Source: a virus
DNA length: 64,000 nt
Strand: one strand, 5' to 3'
IMG/VR virus record: IMGVR_UViG_3300024243_000005
Span: 1 to 64,000 of that record
Shown: piece after piece, positions 17,121 to 26,572 of the stretch
Layout: each line of letters begins with the position of its first letter
How positions within the stretch are numbered: the stretch's first letter is position 1
Notes under the pieces: generated by a model
Seen by the model: the letters and a program-made list of their open reading frames with translations, nothing else
What the model was told of the DNA's origin: nothing
Databases searched by the model: none
Position numbers and translations under genes: made by a program

Positions 17121-20100
17121 CGATAACAGGGCTACGAGGGCACGGACTCCTCCAAGGTCTGTCCGATTTTTGGACAGTGTACTTCAAGGACCGCGACCAG
17201 CTTGAAGCATTGTACGAAGCAACGGAAGTGCTCCTCGGACAGGCGTACCTGGACATGCTCTCGTCGTTCTTGAACATCGGACTCGGGGACACCCCCATCT
17301 TCAATAAAGAATTTTTCAAACTCATGTCCGCGCGTGAGAGCGACATTACCTACCGCGAAATTTGGTATGCGGGTGTCGAGGTGGAACGCGCGTACATGAA
17401 CATGCCGGACAACGTCGCAAAGGCACACATATTCCAGAACAAAGTGTTCGACCCCACTGCATGCTTGGAGGTGGATTCAGATTTCGAAGTGGACGAGGAA
17501 TACTACTGGTTCAAGTTCCTCACGGATCCTTCCGGCACGTTTGGAAAAACCCTGGGAAAAGCGACGGCAGGGTCACTGGTCACCTACGGTACGTTGTCCA
17601 AAGCGTACTCAGGGAGTACCGAGGCACCGTTCCAATACGCGAAGGCAGGGGATTGGTTTGAACTTACCGGCAGTGGGTCCGGTAACGATGATACGTACCC
17701 CATCGTGCAGGTATTGGACGCGCAGACAGCAATTATCCAAGGTACGCTGACGTGCCCCGACGTAAACAACGGCGCGCTCACGTTCAAAGTAAGGGATGCT
17801 GAGTTCACTCCTGCGTCTGGATTCGCGGCGCGCAAGGTACCTGTAGCAGTACACGGGTCCTTCGATGACCCCACCCTCCGCGCTACATCGTCCATGGCAT
17901 CTTGGGCGGCTGACGCTCCCGTGGGCATTGAGGTTAAGAAAGGTGACGTACTTCGCCAATTGGTGCCCAATGCCACCCCGATGCGCAAGTTCGCTGACTA
18001 CGACATCTCAGTTGTACGCCACGGCAAGCTGTTCCTGAAGCCCTCAACTACGGCCCCCGCTATCAGCGCGCAAACTGGTGTTGATTACTGCATCCTGCGA
18101 GACCCAACAAGCCCATACGTGTACGACGAGCCCGTAACCTTCGCGCAGAGTGGGACACCAAAGGGGGACGGCAATGGAAGCCTGGAGGTGCTCACCGGGA
18201 ACAAAGTAAAGCTCACGCTCCCAGGTGGAGCGCCTACCACCTTTGACCTCACAGATTCGCGACGGTACGTGACGTTGACGAATTGTGGTGCGTTGAAGTT
18301 CACCGCAGACGTCGATTTACGCGGTAACTTGACCTGGACAGGGGGTGTTAAGAACCCGTTTACACGTGCTTTTCCCCAAGGGCAAGTCACCATCTCTACC
18401 GTCGGACCACCGGGGCCAAACGATGGAGACCACACCATCGAGTCAATCTCTGCGGGTGGGGAGGCGAAGTTAGTTGGCACCTTCGCGCCCGAACTAGGCG
18501 CAACCGTTACCATCAAGGTGGAGACCAACGCAGGCACGTACCAACTACGGCAACGCATCAGCTCCCTGGCTATAGAACTGGACCTGGACGCAGCAGCAGA
18601 CGACTTGAACAACGGTACCATTCTGTGGGTCGTGCATGATGGCTACCGCACGAACCTCTCACCACACGCGCATTTGGTGGAGGGGAGTGTAGATGTAAAC
18701 AAGGGCATCGGGAGCCCCACCACAGGAGGCTACCGCGAGCTAACCACGAGCGACTACGCAGTGGTGCCTGAGATTGGTGAAGTGCTCCAGACGGGACGTC
18801 TCGCGGGTACGTGGGCTCTTACCGCAGCGACGGCAGCACATATCTCATACCAATGGAAAAAGGAAGTCGTGCCTCTGACCAGCACCGGGGTGTTCGCGGT
18901 TGTAACAGAGACGCTCGTCAATGAGGTGGCGTTGTGGGCACCTGACGTATTGGTGGACAAGTATCACCTGTACGAGACTTACGGCTACATGATCAATCGC
19001 TTTGAACCCTCATCCGAAGCCTACCGTGCGTTCCTTCAAGGGATCTTCCGTCTGTATATTGTAGGCCCTGTGTTGAAGCACATCGAAGCAGCGATGAATG
19101 TCATCGGGCGCTTCCCCGTTATTCGTGACGACGGCGAAGTCATGGTGGAGTATGACACTAGCGAGACTGAGTACGATGTGGTGCGTACCCTCAACCTGAA
19201 CGGGGAGTATGTAACCTACGAGTTCACGAAAGGAACACCACTGCGTGAGGAAGTAACGAGCTACGTGGATGGCGTGTCAGACGCTGTTACTTTCGAAGCG
19301 GCTGACCCCCTCACCACCCTGTTCGTTGTCACCGATTCTGTTGAGGACCCCGTGTGGTGGGACGATGCCATCATCCCCCACGCCCTACTCCCCGAGGAGT
19401 CCATGGCCCGGCGAGCGGCGCAGCCGTCTCTCATCGAACACATTGTGGGGCCGGTTGATGGTGCCAAGGTCGGTGACCCTGGACTCTTCGTGGGTGCGGA
19501 TGATGAAGGGGTTGTCCCCGCGTACGGTCACACATACCCACCACTACGCCGCCGCATGGCCAACGTGGTGATGAACACGTTTCTCAAGCACAACATCCTG
19601 TACGTGTACTTCGATGCGGGCATTCATACGTACATGACAAAGGATTTTGTCCAGGATATCCGAGAGCTGTTGCTCATAGCAAAACCAAGCGCCGTCATGA
19701 TGTACATCGAACCCGCGACAGAACTGCGGGACACCCTCATGCTCACCGAGGATGATGTCGGGATGACGGTGGGATGGTCCTTGTCTGATGGAGTAGTGAT
19801 GGGTGACGACGTCATTACAGTTCAGTCTGGGACCTGGAAAGTAGGTGCGACTTTTCGACGTCGCACTCCTGTGATTGGACACGCCATCTCTTCCACTGTC
19901 CCCACCAACCTCCCAGATGACAACATCATCGCGGCGCGTATAAAAGGTCCGGCGCACCGGGACGAGTTTGTGGATTACCTCATCAACTACGAGGACGGTA
20001 TAATAACTCCAATAGTAACCCCGACAGCGTGGCCCGGGGGGAGCTACACCATTGACTACAGTTCGATGGAAATGAAGAACCAAGCAACCAAAGATGCGTC

Positions 20101-20653
20101 GCTGGGGGACACGGATGTCATTGTTGGGGGGCTTGACCCGAAGAAGGTGCGCCCCACCCGCGAGCTGAGTGTGTGCAACGTAACAGCGGCGGGAGCCTCG
20201 GGGAGCGCCCGCGTATTGGAGGACGCCAACGCCTCCTTCTCTGCACTCCATGTAGACGCCTACGTCAAGATCGCTGGTGTCCTTGAGCGAATCATGAGTG
20301 TGCTCTCCCCCACCGAAGCAGTGCTACGCAACACCACAGCGACTCTGGGTGTGAATCTCCCGTGGTGCTTCCCCTCCGACGAACCAGCGGACGGTGTCAC
20401 AGCTTTCAGTGGGGGTGTTTGGTACCTGGAATCAGCGGGTGCCTTTTTTCGTCCCTGGCACGTAGGGCGCTACGTCCACTTCAAGTCAGGGCTCAACCTC
20501 AACACGTACTTCAAAATCCAAAGCGTGGTAGATATGAGCCGTGTTGTATTGGAGGGAACGCCCCTTGCAGACACCACACAAAGATGGCAATGTGTTGGGT
20601 CTGGGCAACACGTCGATATCGTTGAACGTCCCTTGCAGATTACCATCACCTAG
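17117..20653 (+). CDS. Very large tail/baseplate protein, unknown family
   Basis: The 1178-residue product is coupled to the J-like gene by ATGA. The first 120 residues are helical (LLQGLSDFWTVYFKDRDQLE and onward). The rest is rich in Gly, Thr, Val and Asp with many short strands, as in modular baseplate or fibre proteins. No catalytic motif was seen. Position between the J-like protein and the tail spike fits a wedge protein that carries receptor-binding proteins, similar in place to gp6/gp7-gp10 proteins of T4-type tails; this is inference from order. A near match to the repeated palindrome lies at 18316-18328. Confidence 0.6.
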   Translation: MTITGLRGHGLLQGLSDFWTVYFKDRDQLEALYEATEVLLGQAYLDMLSSFLNIGLGDTPIFNKEFFKLMSARESDITYREIWYAGVEVERAYMNMPDNVAKAHIFQNKVFDPTACLEVDSDFEVDEEYYWFKFLTDPSGTFGKTLGKATAGSLVTYGTLSKAYSGSTEAPFQYAKAGDWFELTGSGSGNDDTYPIVQVLDAQTAIIQGTLTCPDVNNGALTFKVRDAEFTPASGFAARKVPVAVHGSFDDPTLRATSSMASWAADAPVGIEVKKGDVLRQLVPNATPMRKFADYDISVVRHGKLFLKPSTTAPAISAQTGVDYCILRDPTSPYVYDEPVTFAQSGTPKGDGNGSLEVLTGNKVKLTLPGGAPTTFDLTDSRRYVTLTNCGALKFTADVDLRGNLTWTGGVKNPFTRAFPQGQVTISTVGPPGPNDGDHTIESISAGGEAKLVGTFAPELGATVTIKVETNAGTYQLRQRISSLAIELDLDAAADDLNNGTILWVVHDGYRTNLSPHAHLVEGSVDVNKGIGSPTTGGYRELTTSDYAVVPEIGEVLQTGRLAGTWALTAATAAHISYQWKKEVVPLTSTGVFAVVTETLVNEVALWAPDVLVDKYHLYETYGYMINRFEPSSEAYRAFLQGIFRLYIVGPVLKHIEAAMNVIGRFPVIRDDGEVMVEYDTSETEYDVVRTLNLNGEYVTYEFTKGTPLREEVTSYVDGVSDAVTFEAADPLTTLFVVTDSVEDPVWWDDAIIPHALLPEESMARRAAQPSLIEHIVGPVDGAKVGDPGLFVGADDEGVVPAYGHTYPPLRRRMANVVMNTFLKHNILYVYFDAGIHTYMTKDFVQDIRELLLIAKPSAVMMYIEPATELRDTLMLTEDDVGMTVGWSLSDGVVMGDDVITVQSGTWKVGATFRRRTPVIGHAISSTVPTNLPDDNIIAARIKGPAHRDEFVDYLINYEDGIITPIVTPTAWPGGSYTIDYSSMEMKNQATKDASLGDTDVIVGGLDPKKVRPTRELSVCNVTAAGASGSARVLEDANASFSALHVDAYVKIAGVLERIMSVLSPTEAVLRNTTATLGVNLPWCFPSDEPADGVTAFSGGVWYLESAGAFFRPWHVGRYVHFKSGLNLNTYFKIQSVVDMSRVVLEGTPLADTTQRWQCVGSGQHVDIVERPLQITIT

Positions 20654-20662
20654 ACGTATGAT
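20633..20662 (+). promoter_or_regulatory. Candidate promoter with -10 box 6 nt before the start codon
   Basis: TTGCAG (20633-20638), an 18-bp spacer and TATGAT (20657-20662) lie just ahead of the ATG at 20669. There is no clear Shine-Dalgarno. If used, the mRNA would begin at or next to the ATG (leaderless). It would let the fibre genes be transcribed apart from the long tail operon. Confidence 0.45.
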
Positions 20663-20668
20663 AGGCCC

Positions 20669-21193
20669 ATGCGATCAGTCGACCTCCCCACATCCAAAGT
20701 AAAACTACGCGGTATCCTCACTGTTCGAGTTCGGGACGCGTCAACAGGGCGCGTTATTCGTACCGTCATCAAGAAGAACACGATTACGTACAACGGGGGC
20801 AACAATGTGCGCGCCCTGTTGGCACAGCGTGCTACGGATGACCCCCCTGCTCAACTGGCTTTTGGGTCCATGCGTTTTGGGCGCAGTACCACTGCACCCA
20901 ATCGAAACGATGTGGACCTTTTAGACGAGGTGGTCACGGTACGCAAACAGCTCCAGGACAGCGACAAGGTGAATGGCATTGATGGCGAACTTACTCTCCA
21001 AGCAACACTGGGGAGCGGGGACGGCAACGGCAATACATTCACGGAAGCGGGATTGTTCAGTACAGGCCCGGCGTGGAACGGTAATGTTGGCAGCTCCCTC
21101 CGCATATTCTCCCGCCAACTCCACGCTGCCATCGCAAAGAACTCAGCCATCGTGCTGGACTACAGTTGGACGATCCAAATCGCCACCGTCTAA
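20669..21193 (+). CDS. Tail fibre-associated structural protein (probable)
   Basis: A 174-residue protein of mixed beta type. It contains KNTITYNGGNNVRALLAQR and LAFGSMRFGRSTTAP near the middle, a pattern ('N.it..g...l..ll.......i..g.G') seen in small tail collar or fibre attachment proteins of many phages. It lies between the large baseplate protein and the tail spike. Its start is preceded by a promoter-like sequence rather than a strong ribosome site. Function as an adaptor for the spike is an inference from order. Confidence 0.55.
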   Translation: MRSVDLPTSKVKLRGILTVRVRDASTGRVIRTVIKKNTITYNGGNNVRALLAQRATDDPPAQLAFGSMRFGRSTTAPNRNDVDLLDEVVTVRKQLQDSDKVNGIDGELTLQATLGSGDGNGNTFTEAGLFSTGPAWNGNVGSSLRIFSRQLHAAIAKNSAIVLDYSWTIQIATV

Positions 21194-21205
21194 AAAGGAC
21201 GCGCA

Positions 21206-24169
21206 ATGCTAAAGCTACACCGCCCCGATTTCCGCGTAGGTTCTGATACCGGGTACCCCGAAGCCGCGTCCATCGCGCCCATCATGGATGGGGAGTCTGT
21301 CAACGAGATTACGCTACAACGCTCTGATGAGGGGCTCCGTACGCGCACTGAGTCTCTGCGGAACATTCTGCACCTGGGCAACATGTGGATGCAGTACGCA
21401 CAGTCCCAGGCCGTATTCGAAGGTGGGACACTCGCGTTCACGGGCGCGGCTCCGACGGACCCAGGTACGATCACCATCAGCAGCGATCTGTACATCACTC
21501 CGTTCACCACTGGTGGTGGATCAGGTTCGGTGCCTTACCTGGCGTCCACAGCGGCCAGCCTGACGATCGGCGCTTCTGGAACCCAGCTCATTTTCACGTC
21601 TGTCCAGAAGCAGTATGAGGGGTCCACGTTCCCGGCTGCTGACCCCAACAACGCCTCCATCGAAATGGTGGATGACCCTGCACAAACAACATGTACGGTG
21701 TCTGTGGAAGGTGCAACTGGTCAGAAGGCCCACGTCCTCATCAAACTGAAGTCAGGAACATGTACCTGCCTGGACGTCATCAATGGCGTAGCAGGTCTAC
21801 CCGCTGCGGCTGCGCTTGTTACCGTGGTCCTGGGGGCTGGCACCACAAACGGGGACAACGCACCCTTGTGGGGCCAAGCAGAGTGGGGCACGGACTACGG
21901 GCTGCGTTTCCTCAATCACGGCAACCCAGCCGTCGTTCACAAGATCACCGCCGCCAACCTCGCCAGCTTCTTCAGCGCCAGCGCCAGCAACCTCCTGCAA
22001 GCAGGCGATACCATCGCCATTTCGTATAACGGTCTCGTGGATGAGACGAGTACGGGAGGCCGGTTTCAGAGCACACCGGAAAACGGTAACACCGAGATCC
22101 CACACGGGAGCATTTTCAACACCCGGCGTGAGCCTAACAAGGTCCCCGACTGTGTACCCATCGCCAAGTGCATCAACGCGACTACAGTCATGTTCGCGGA
22201 TGGCACCCTCATCCAGAAGGGTGTTGAAGGGCGCCTGGGCGCAGGGGCTTTCACACAGTACGCTGGAGTTGGTGATGTGGCGGCGTGGACACACCTGAAA
22301 ACTGGTACCCACAGCCCCCCAACTACCATCCGACAAGTCCTGAATAACGCAGACAGCAATATCATCACGGTGACCGCAAGCATCGCTACGGTGCAGGGCA
22401 ACGTGGACACGGTAACGACTGAGGTGGTAACTGCGAGAGACTCTTTTCGCTTCGGCCCCCTCGGCTCTCTCGATGCGCGCCTTGAAGAATGTGAGCAGTA
22501 CAAGGAAGGAGCCATCACCGTCACCCCAGCCCTCGGTGGAGGACACTACGCGGGTGTCACGGCGCTACAAGACGCAGTGGACGCACGCAAGGACATCGGG
22601 GGCGTACTGTTCGTCGCAGCGGGGACCTACACCTGGACCGCAGGAGTCAGCGTAACGAAGCAGATGCACATCATCTGCTCTGGTGTCGTGACCATCAACT
22701 GCTCCCACGCCTCCGGATACGCGCTGACGCTAAGCGCAACCGCAACCGGGTCCACCATACACGGTGTGTCCAACATTGCCATGGCGAGCAGCACTGACGC
22801 CATCTATGTGGACGCCTCTTCTTGCCAGCTCAGCGCCATATCCTCCCTGGGACGAATCTACGCGGCGGGACAGCGTACCCGACTCTACAGCGTAGTGGTC
22901 GCGGCTCCAGGTGAGTGCATCTATGTTGCAGGCAACTACAGCCGTCTGGAGTCTTGCAACGGGCAGATGAGTGGGACCCCCACAAACAAAACCGCCATCC
23001 ACATCGCAGGGAACAACGTGCACCTGCGGAACATCTTTGCCCAAGCCCCCAATGGCAACAACAGCGTTCACATCGCGGGGTATCTCTGTGTAGCCAAGGA
23101 CGTCAGGGTCTACGGTGACCCGAGAACAGCACCCGCGAGCGCGGATCCCTTGTTCTACTCCACGGGGATCAACAATTCCTTGGAGAACATTCAGGTCGTG
23201 TGCATCTACGGTGCCAGTGGGTCCGCTGTAAACGGCGCCGCACACATAACGGGCAACGACACCCACATCGACGGTCTGTACGTCTCAATGTTGGGTGTAG
23301 AGGCCAACCCTCTCGCTAACGGAGTGAGCGGGTCCCCCATACACATTGCAGGGGATGGTATTGTGTGTCGCGGTCTGCGGCTGAGTGGCCTCTACCTAGA
23401 TGAAGACGGAGGTATGAACGTCGACTACCCCATCGTGTCTTTGTCGGGCACCACGGAAGGCAACTGCGTCACGTTGATAGACGCCAGGATCCACAGCTTC
23501 GGACACAAGGCTGCACCGACCGGAGACATGGAAGTAGCTGTCGTTGGTGCCCCAGTGACAAGTGGGGCTGTTGTGGGCAGCGGTTACTTTGTGTGTGACC
23601 GCGTCATCGTGGACACCACAGGAAAAACCTACGACAACAGCAACTCAATGGACTTCATCTTCAGTAGACCCCAACCAGGGTCCACGCTTCGAGACTGCAA
23701 TGTCATTGGTACGGGGCGAGCAGCCAGCGCCTACTGGCTCGCGGGTGAAGATGACGTGTCCTACGTCCGCTGCAAGACGGATGTGTCCAACACAGCGTGG
23801 GGGACCCTTATGAGTGCAGAGGCGATGAGCGCCACACGTAAGGGTGTCAATTTCACGATGGACCAGTGCCATTTCCGCTACGCAAATCTTAACTTCGGTG
23901 GCAGTCTCAATTTTGTCATCATGGTTGAGGGGCACGGGGCCTCGGCAGATTTGCAACTCGGAGCCCGCGTAACCAATAACAACTTTGAGTACACTGGAAC
24001 CACGCCCAATCACCCCTCCGCGAATTTCGATTACAACCTGATCATGTACTCAGGGAATGCGTTCTATGCATCCAACATCGGTGGAGGTGGGTCCCACAGT
24101 GCTGTGGTGCCTAACAACTCGACCGTATATCCTGTGGCCGACAACGGTATCTTTAACTTCATCGGCTAA
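21206..24169 (+). CDS. Tail spike with right-handed beta-helix
   Basis: The 987-residue protein has an N-terminal attachment part (about 1-110), a Gly/Thr-rich middle, a short helical linker with a heptad-like pattern (about 385-430) and a C-terminal half made of regular short strands. In the latter, HIAGN/HITGN-type turns recur about every 25-40 residues (for example IYVAGNYSRLESC and IHIAGNNVHLRNI). This is the look of a pectate-lyase-like parallel beta-helix. Such spikes bind and often cleave surface polysaccharides and determine host range. AAGGA precedes the ATG. I see no certain catalytic residues. Cys are unusually frequent in the helix. Confidence 0.75.
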   Translation: MLKLHRPDFRVGSDTGYPEAASIAPIMDGESVNEITLQRSDEGLRTRTESLRNILHLGNMWMQYAQSQAVFEGGTLAFTGAAPTDPGTITISSDLYITPFTTGGGSGSVPYLASTAASLTIGASGTQLIFTSVQKQYEGSTFPAADPNNASIEMVDDPAQTTCTVSVEGATGQKAHVLIKLKSGTCTCLDVINGVAGLPAAAALVTVVLGAGTTNGDNAPLWGQAEWGTDYGLRFLNHGNPAVVHKITAANLASFFSASASNLLQAGDTIAISYNGLVDETSTGGRFQSTPENGNTEIPHGSIFNTRREPNKVPDCVPIAKCINATTVMFADGTLIQKGVEGRLGAGAFTQYAGVGDVAAWTHLKTGTHSPPTTIRQVLNNADSNIITVTASIATVQGNVDTVTTEVVTARDSFRFGPLGSLDARLEECEQYKEGAITVTPALGGGHYAGVTALQDAVDARKDIGGVLFVAAGTYTWTAGVSVTKQMHIICSGVVTINCSHASGYALTLSATATGSTIHGVSNIAMASSTDAIYVDASSCQLSAISSLGRIYAAGQRTRLYSVVVAAPGECIYVAGNYSRLESCNGQMSGTPTNKTAIHIAGNNVHLRNIFAQAPNGNNSVHIAGYLCVAKDVRVYGDPRTAPASADPLFYSTGINNSLENIQVVCIYGASGSAVNGAAHITGNDTHIDGLYVSMLGVEANPLANGVSGSPIHIAGDGIVCRGLRLSGLYLDEDGGMNVDYPIVSLSGTTEGNCVTLIDARIHSFGHKAAPTGDMEVAVVGAPVTSGAVVGSGYFVCDRVIVDTTGKTYDNSNSMDFIFSRPQPGSTLRDCNVIGTGRAASAYWLAGEDDVSYVRCKTDVSNTAWGTLMSAEAMSATRKGVNFTMDQCHFRYANLNFGGSLNFVIMVEGHGASADLQLGARVTNNNFEYTGTTPNHPSANFDYNLIMYSGNAFYASNIGGGGSHSAVVPNNSTVYPVADNGIFNFIG

Positions 24170-24180
24170 CGGAGGGCACC

Positions 24181-24618
24181 GTGCCCGACGAGAAGAAATC
24201 CAAACCCACCGACGCCAAGATTGACGAACTCATCTCGTCGCTCACGGCACGCAACGCCACCACACAGGAGCAGAAGAAGAGCGGCACTCCCTGGGGGTGG
24301 ATCGCTGCGGTCATTAGTGCCCTCATCGCTCTCGTGGGCATTGGGGTAGCACTGTGGATGCACAACAAGCGGTCCAAGGAGTTGGCTATCGCCAAAACAG
24401 AGCTGGAGCAACAAAGGGTAGACGCAGCCAGCCAAAAGCACCACGCGGAACAGATCAAGAATCGGGAAATACGCCAGGCGCACCTCGCGAAAGTTGTGCT
24501 GCACAATAAGAAAATCGAGAGACAAGAAGGTGCCTTGGCAGAGTTGGTAGCAGCCCACGAAGCCCGGCGAGCGGCGCTCGATGGGTTGTCCTCATGGGGA
24601 GACATCAATGTGCAGTAG
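24181..24618 (+). CDS. Single-span membrane protein with coiled coil (spanin- or holin-like)
   Basis: The 145-residue product starts with GTG behind a strong site (GGAGGG). It has a polar N-terminus of about 36 residues, one membrane segment (WGWIAAVISALIALVGIGVA, about 39-58) and then a long charged coiled coil (about 65-135). A short N-terminus, one span and a coiled coil outside is the layout of inner-membrane spanins (Rz), which join the two membranes at lysis. A lysis role also fits its place after the tail spike and before another exported coiled-coil protein. No holin signature beyond the span is visible, so this remains a structural inference. Confidence 0.6.
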   Translation: MPDEKKSKPTDAKIDELISSLTARNATTQEQKKSGTPWGWIAAVISALIALVGIGVALWMHNKRSKELAIAKTELEQQRVDAASQKHHAEQIKNREIRQAHLAKVVLHNKKIERQEGALAELVAAHEARRAALDGLSSWGDINVQ

Positions 24619-24838
24619 CGCGTACACGGCGGGACATCAAGCAGCGATGGTAAAGTTGGGTGCACTGCAATGGCACCGCAGCATGAAGGGAGTAGTGGGA
24701 CAACTTCGCAAGGAAAAACCACATGACAAAACAACACCTCCGCAAGACAGCGCTTCTGCTACTCCTCCCCCTACTTCTTCAAAGCCTCCCGGCGAGCGCG
24801 GACCCGGACGCAACCTCTACACCCCCGCAAGTAGGTGA
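24608..24838 (+). CDS. Possible small overlapping gene
   Basis: A 76-residue frame starts with ATG inside the end of the previous gene and runs out of frame into the next one. The N-terminal part (SAYTAGHQAAMVKLGAL) resembles the short 'Y..G...A..k.G' helix seen in many small phage proteins, and the C-terminus is Pro/Ser-rich. No clear ribosome site is seen. The overlap with the following gene is long, so it may be chance. Confidence 0.25.
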   Translation: MCSSAYTAGHQAAMVKLGALQWHRSMKGVVGQLRKEKPHDKTTPPQDSASATPPPTSSKPPGERGPGRNLYTPASR

Positions 24839-25250
24839 CGTCGCCCAGAACCTGAAGATCATTCCGCCGTGGACCATGCGGCTGTGCCAAGTGGAGTCCA
24901 AGCTCACCTTCCACGCCACGTACCTGCAGCAGGGGGCGCTGCAGCTCAAGCAGCTCGACAACGACTGCGCTCTGTGGAAGGAGGGCTTCAGCAACCTTCA
25001 AGTGCAGGTGACAGAGTTCAAGGAAGTCACCGCGCTCTTCAAGAAAACGCTCAAGAGCTTCGAGGAGGCGGAGGCGCGCAGCGAACGGCGCATCGTTGAC
25101 CTGGAGTCACAGCTAAAAAAAGAAATCGCAGAGAAGAACAAGCACAAGTACAAGACCAGCTACGGTTGGGTAGGGTACGTCGTCGGAGGGGGCCTAGCGC
25201 TCGCCGCGATCGGCGTGCTAGTTGGCGTCTTCGCCACCCCCTCCGACTGA
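24723..25250 (+). CDS. Exported coiled-coil protein with C-terminal membrane anchor (lysis candidate)
   Basis: The 175-residue protein has a signal peptide (positive start, LLLLLPLLLQSLPASA), a central helical region with heptads (about 60-140), two cysteines that could form a disulfide and a C-terminal membrane segment (GYVVGGGLALAAIGVLVGVF, about 151-170). With both ends near membranes and a coiled coil between, it resembles unimolecular spanins, but it lacks a lipobox Cys behind the signal. AAGGAAAA lies just before the ATG. It follows the other membrane protein and ends the plus-strand tail operon. A fusion role in the last step of lysis is the best guess. Confidence 0.55.
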   Translation: MTKQHLRKTALLLLLPLLLQSLPASADPDATSTPPQVGDVAQNLKIIPPWTMRLCQVESKLTFHATYLQQGALQLKQLDNDCALWKEGFSNLQVQVTEFKEVTALFKKTLKSFEEAEARSERRIVDLESQLKKEIAEKNKHKYKTSYGWVGYVVGGGLALAAIGVLVGVFATPSD

Positions 25251-25263
25251 TTTACCCCGTAAA
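25251..25263. repeat. Palindromic site TTTAC-CCC-GTAAA, copy 2
   Basis: Exact copy of the TTTAC-N3-GTAAA palindrome. It fills the 16-bp gap between the convergent ends of the tail operon (stop at 25250) and the minus-strand operon (stop at 25267). Confidence 0.8.
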
Positions 25264-25266
25264 GCA

Positions 25267-25557
25267 CTAGACGGGCCGAGCGACTGGGGCACCTCCGCCA
25301 CCTACCACTTGGCACCGAAACTCAACGTACCGCACCTTCCGCTCACCCAAGAAGAACTCAACAACAAGGCCCCCCGCATACTCACCGGGAGTGAGGGGGT
25401 TCTCCTTGAATGCGTAGAGGTCCCGCACCACTACCTTGTCATAACGACTGTGGCCCGGGACCGGGTACTCACCAAGCCCGAGCTTGGTGTAGTAGTGCGC
25501 AGTGCGCATGAGCACCGGGGTGAGTCCGATGCCGCGCAGCGTGGTGTCCTTACCCAC
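25267..25557 (-). CDS. Small unknown protein
   Basis: I place the start at a GTG (25557) that overlaps the TAA of the upstream gene, giving 96 residues. An ATG at 25509 would give 80, and the open frame extends to 25647 but there it only shadows the neighbour with Ser-rich low-complexity sequence. The product is strand-rich (YDKVVVRDLYAFKENPL, GLVVEFFLGERKVRYVEF) and not recognised. It is last in the RNR operon and ends 4 nt from a palindrome copy. Confidence 0.5.
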   Translation of the reverse strand: MGKDTTLRGIGLTPVLMRTAHYYTKLGLGEYPVPGHSRYDKVVVRDLYAFKENPLTPGEYAGGLVVEFFLGERKVRYVEFRCQVVGGGGAPVARPV

Positions 25558-26368
25558 CGACGTCGACCCGCTTGAGGAGCTGAATGACCTTGGTCTGCCG
25601 CTCGTTGGGCTTGAAGGTTCCGTCCACGATGCTATCTGCGATGGCACGGAGCTGCTTGTACACGCGGTCCCGGCGCGGTTCCATCATGTAGTATTGCATG
25701 GACGTGAAGTTGGCCACACGACTGTTGATGTACGACTCGTGGATCGTCCTATACCGGAGGTAGTAGGTGTACAGGTTGATGGCGTACGCCTCCATCTCCC
25801 AGTGAGTACGCCAGGGGTCAGGGAGCTGCGGAATGAAGCACACCGCACCGAGGACAACCCAGAGGGGAATCCAGATAGCGAGGTGCCACCCAGAGGCCCA
25901 AAGCACCGGGAGCCAGCACGTAAGGATGAGGAGCCCGCCCAGGGAAAGCGGGAAGAGGTACAGGAAGGAAAACAGTACCGGGGTCCACTTCTTGGCCTGC
26001 AGCACATGCATGATTTCGTGGAGGAGAATCCACCAGGCGTCCAGGCCCAGCGCCTTGCCGCTCTTGTACAACCCATGCTTCAACAGGAACGCAGTGTCTG
26101 AAGTATGAGCGATGCCTGCTTTGGCGTCACCATCAGGCCCAGCGATGGACTTCCAGATCGTGGTCCAGAAGCGCTTGACGTAGGAGTCGTCTTGGGCCAC
26201 GGGGTACACGAGGTTCAGTAACCAGTTGATGGCCGCGTGATACCAGAAGTCGCTCTTGACTCCGATGCGGAAACCAGCAGGGACCAACTGTGTGGTCACC
26301 GCCAGCAGCACGAGACGCTGGAACTTTGTAACGTTGGACATCTTGACAACCTCATTGGTCGTGGACAT
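25550..26368 (-). CDS. Membrane protein with HExxH metallopeptidase motif
   Basis: The 272-residue protein contains LLHEIMHVLQAKKW at about residues 116-129, a zincin HExxH motif, followed by two or three hydrophobic segments (about 132-185). A charged cytoplasmic-like C-terminus contains a possible third ligand (WEMEAYAIN, with a Glu about 75 residues later). This order, HExxH then membrane spans then a Glu-containing helix, recalls membrane-tethered zinc peptidases of the M48/M56 type, but no family can be named. Start overlaps the preceding stop as ATGA. It might process a phage or host membrane protein, for example in superinfection control; that is speculation. Confidence 0.6.
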   Translation of the reverse strand: MSTTNEVVKMSNVTKFQRLVLLAVTTQLVPAGFRIGVKSDFWYHAAINWLLNLVYPVAQDDSYVKRFWTTIWKSIAGPDGDAKAGIAHTSDTAFLLKHGLYKSGKALGLDAWWILLHEIMHVLQAKKWTPVLFSFLYLFPLSLGGLLILTCWLPVLWASGWHLAIWIPLWVVLGAVCFIPQLPDPWRTHWEMEAYAINLYTYYLRYRTIHESYINSRVANFTSMQYYMMEPRRDRVYKQLRAIADSIVDGTFKPNERQTKVIQLLKRVDVGG

Positions 26369-26571
26369 CAGGCCACCTCCAAGGTGAACGTCTGGTAGTG
26401 CGTGACATTGGCGCCGTCGCGCACCACTGTGATGGACATCTTCGCGGACGCTTTCACACAGGCGTCGCAGGTGACGGACACGATGGTGTCCTGGTACTTC
26501 AGGACGAGACAGTCCCGTGTGTTGGTGGTGATCTCCTCACCACACCCGCTGCACTTACCGTCGTACTCCAT
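26368..26571 (-). CDS. Small zinc-ribbon protein
   Basis: A 67-residue protein with two Cys pairs (C7/C10 and C35/C38), most likely binding one zinc ion, and a strand-rich C-terminus. GGAGG lies 5 nt before the ATG and overlaps the end of the RNR gene, whose stop is 1 nt upstream (TGATATG). A longer reading frame continues upstream but only overlaps RNR. It may bind nucleic acid or assist the reductase; the sequence does not decide. Confidence 0.65.
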   Translation of the reverse strand: MEYDGKCSGCGEEITTNTRDCLVLKYQDTIVSVTCDACVKASAKMSITVVRDGANVTHYQTFTLEVA

Positions 26572-26572
26572 A

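Noticed and set aside
25558-25647. Longer start of the 25267 gene
   Set aside because: The extension is Ser-rich shadow of the metallopeptidase gene; a GTG overlapping that gene's stop is more likely.
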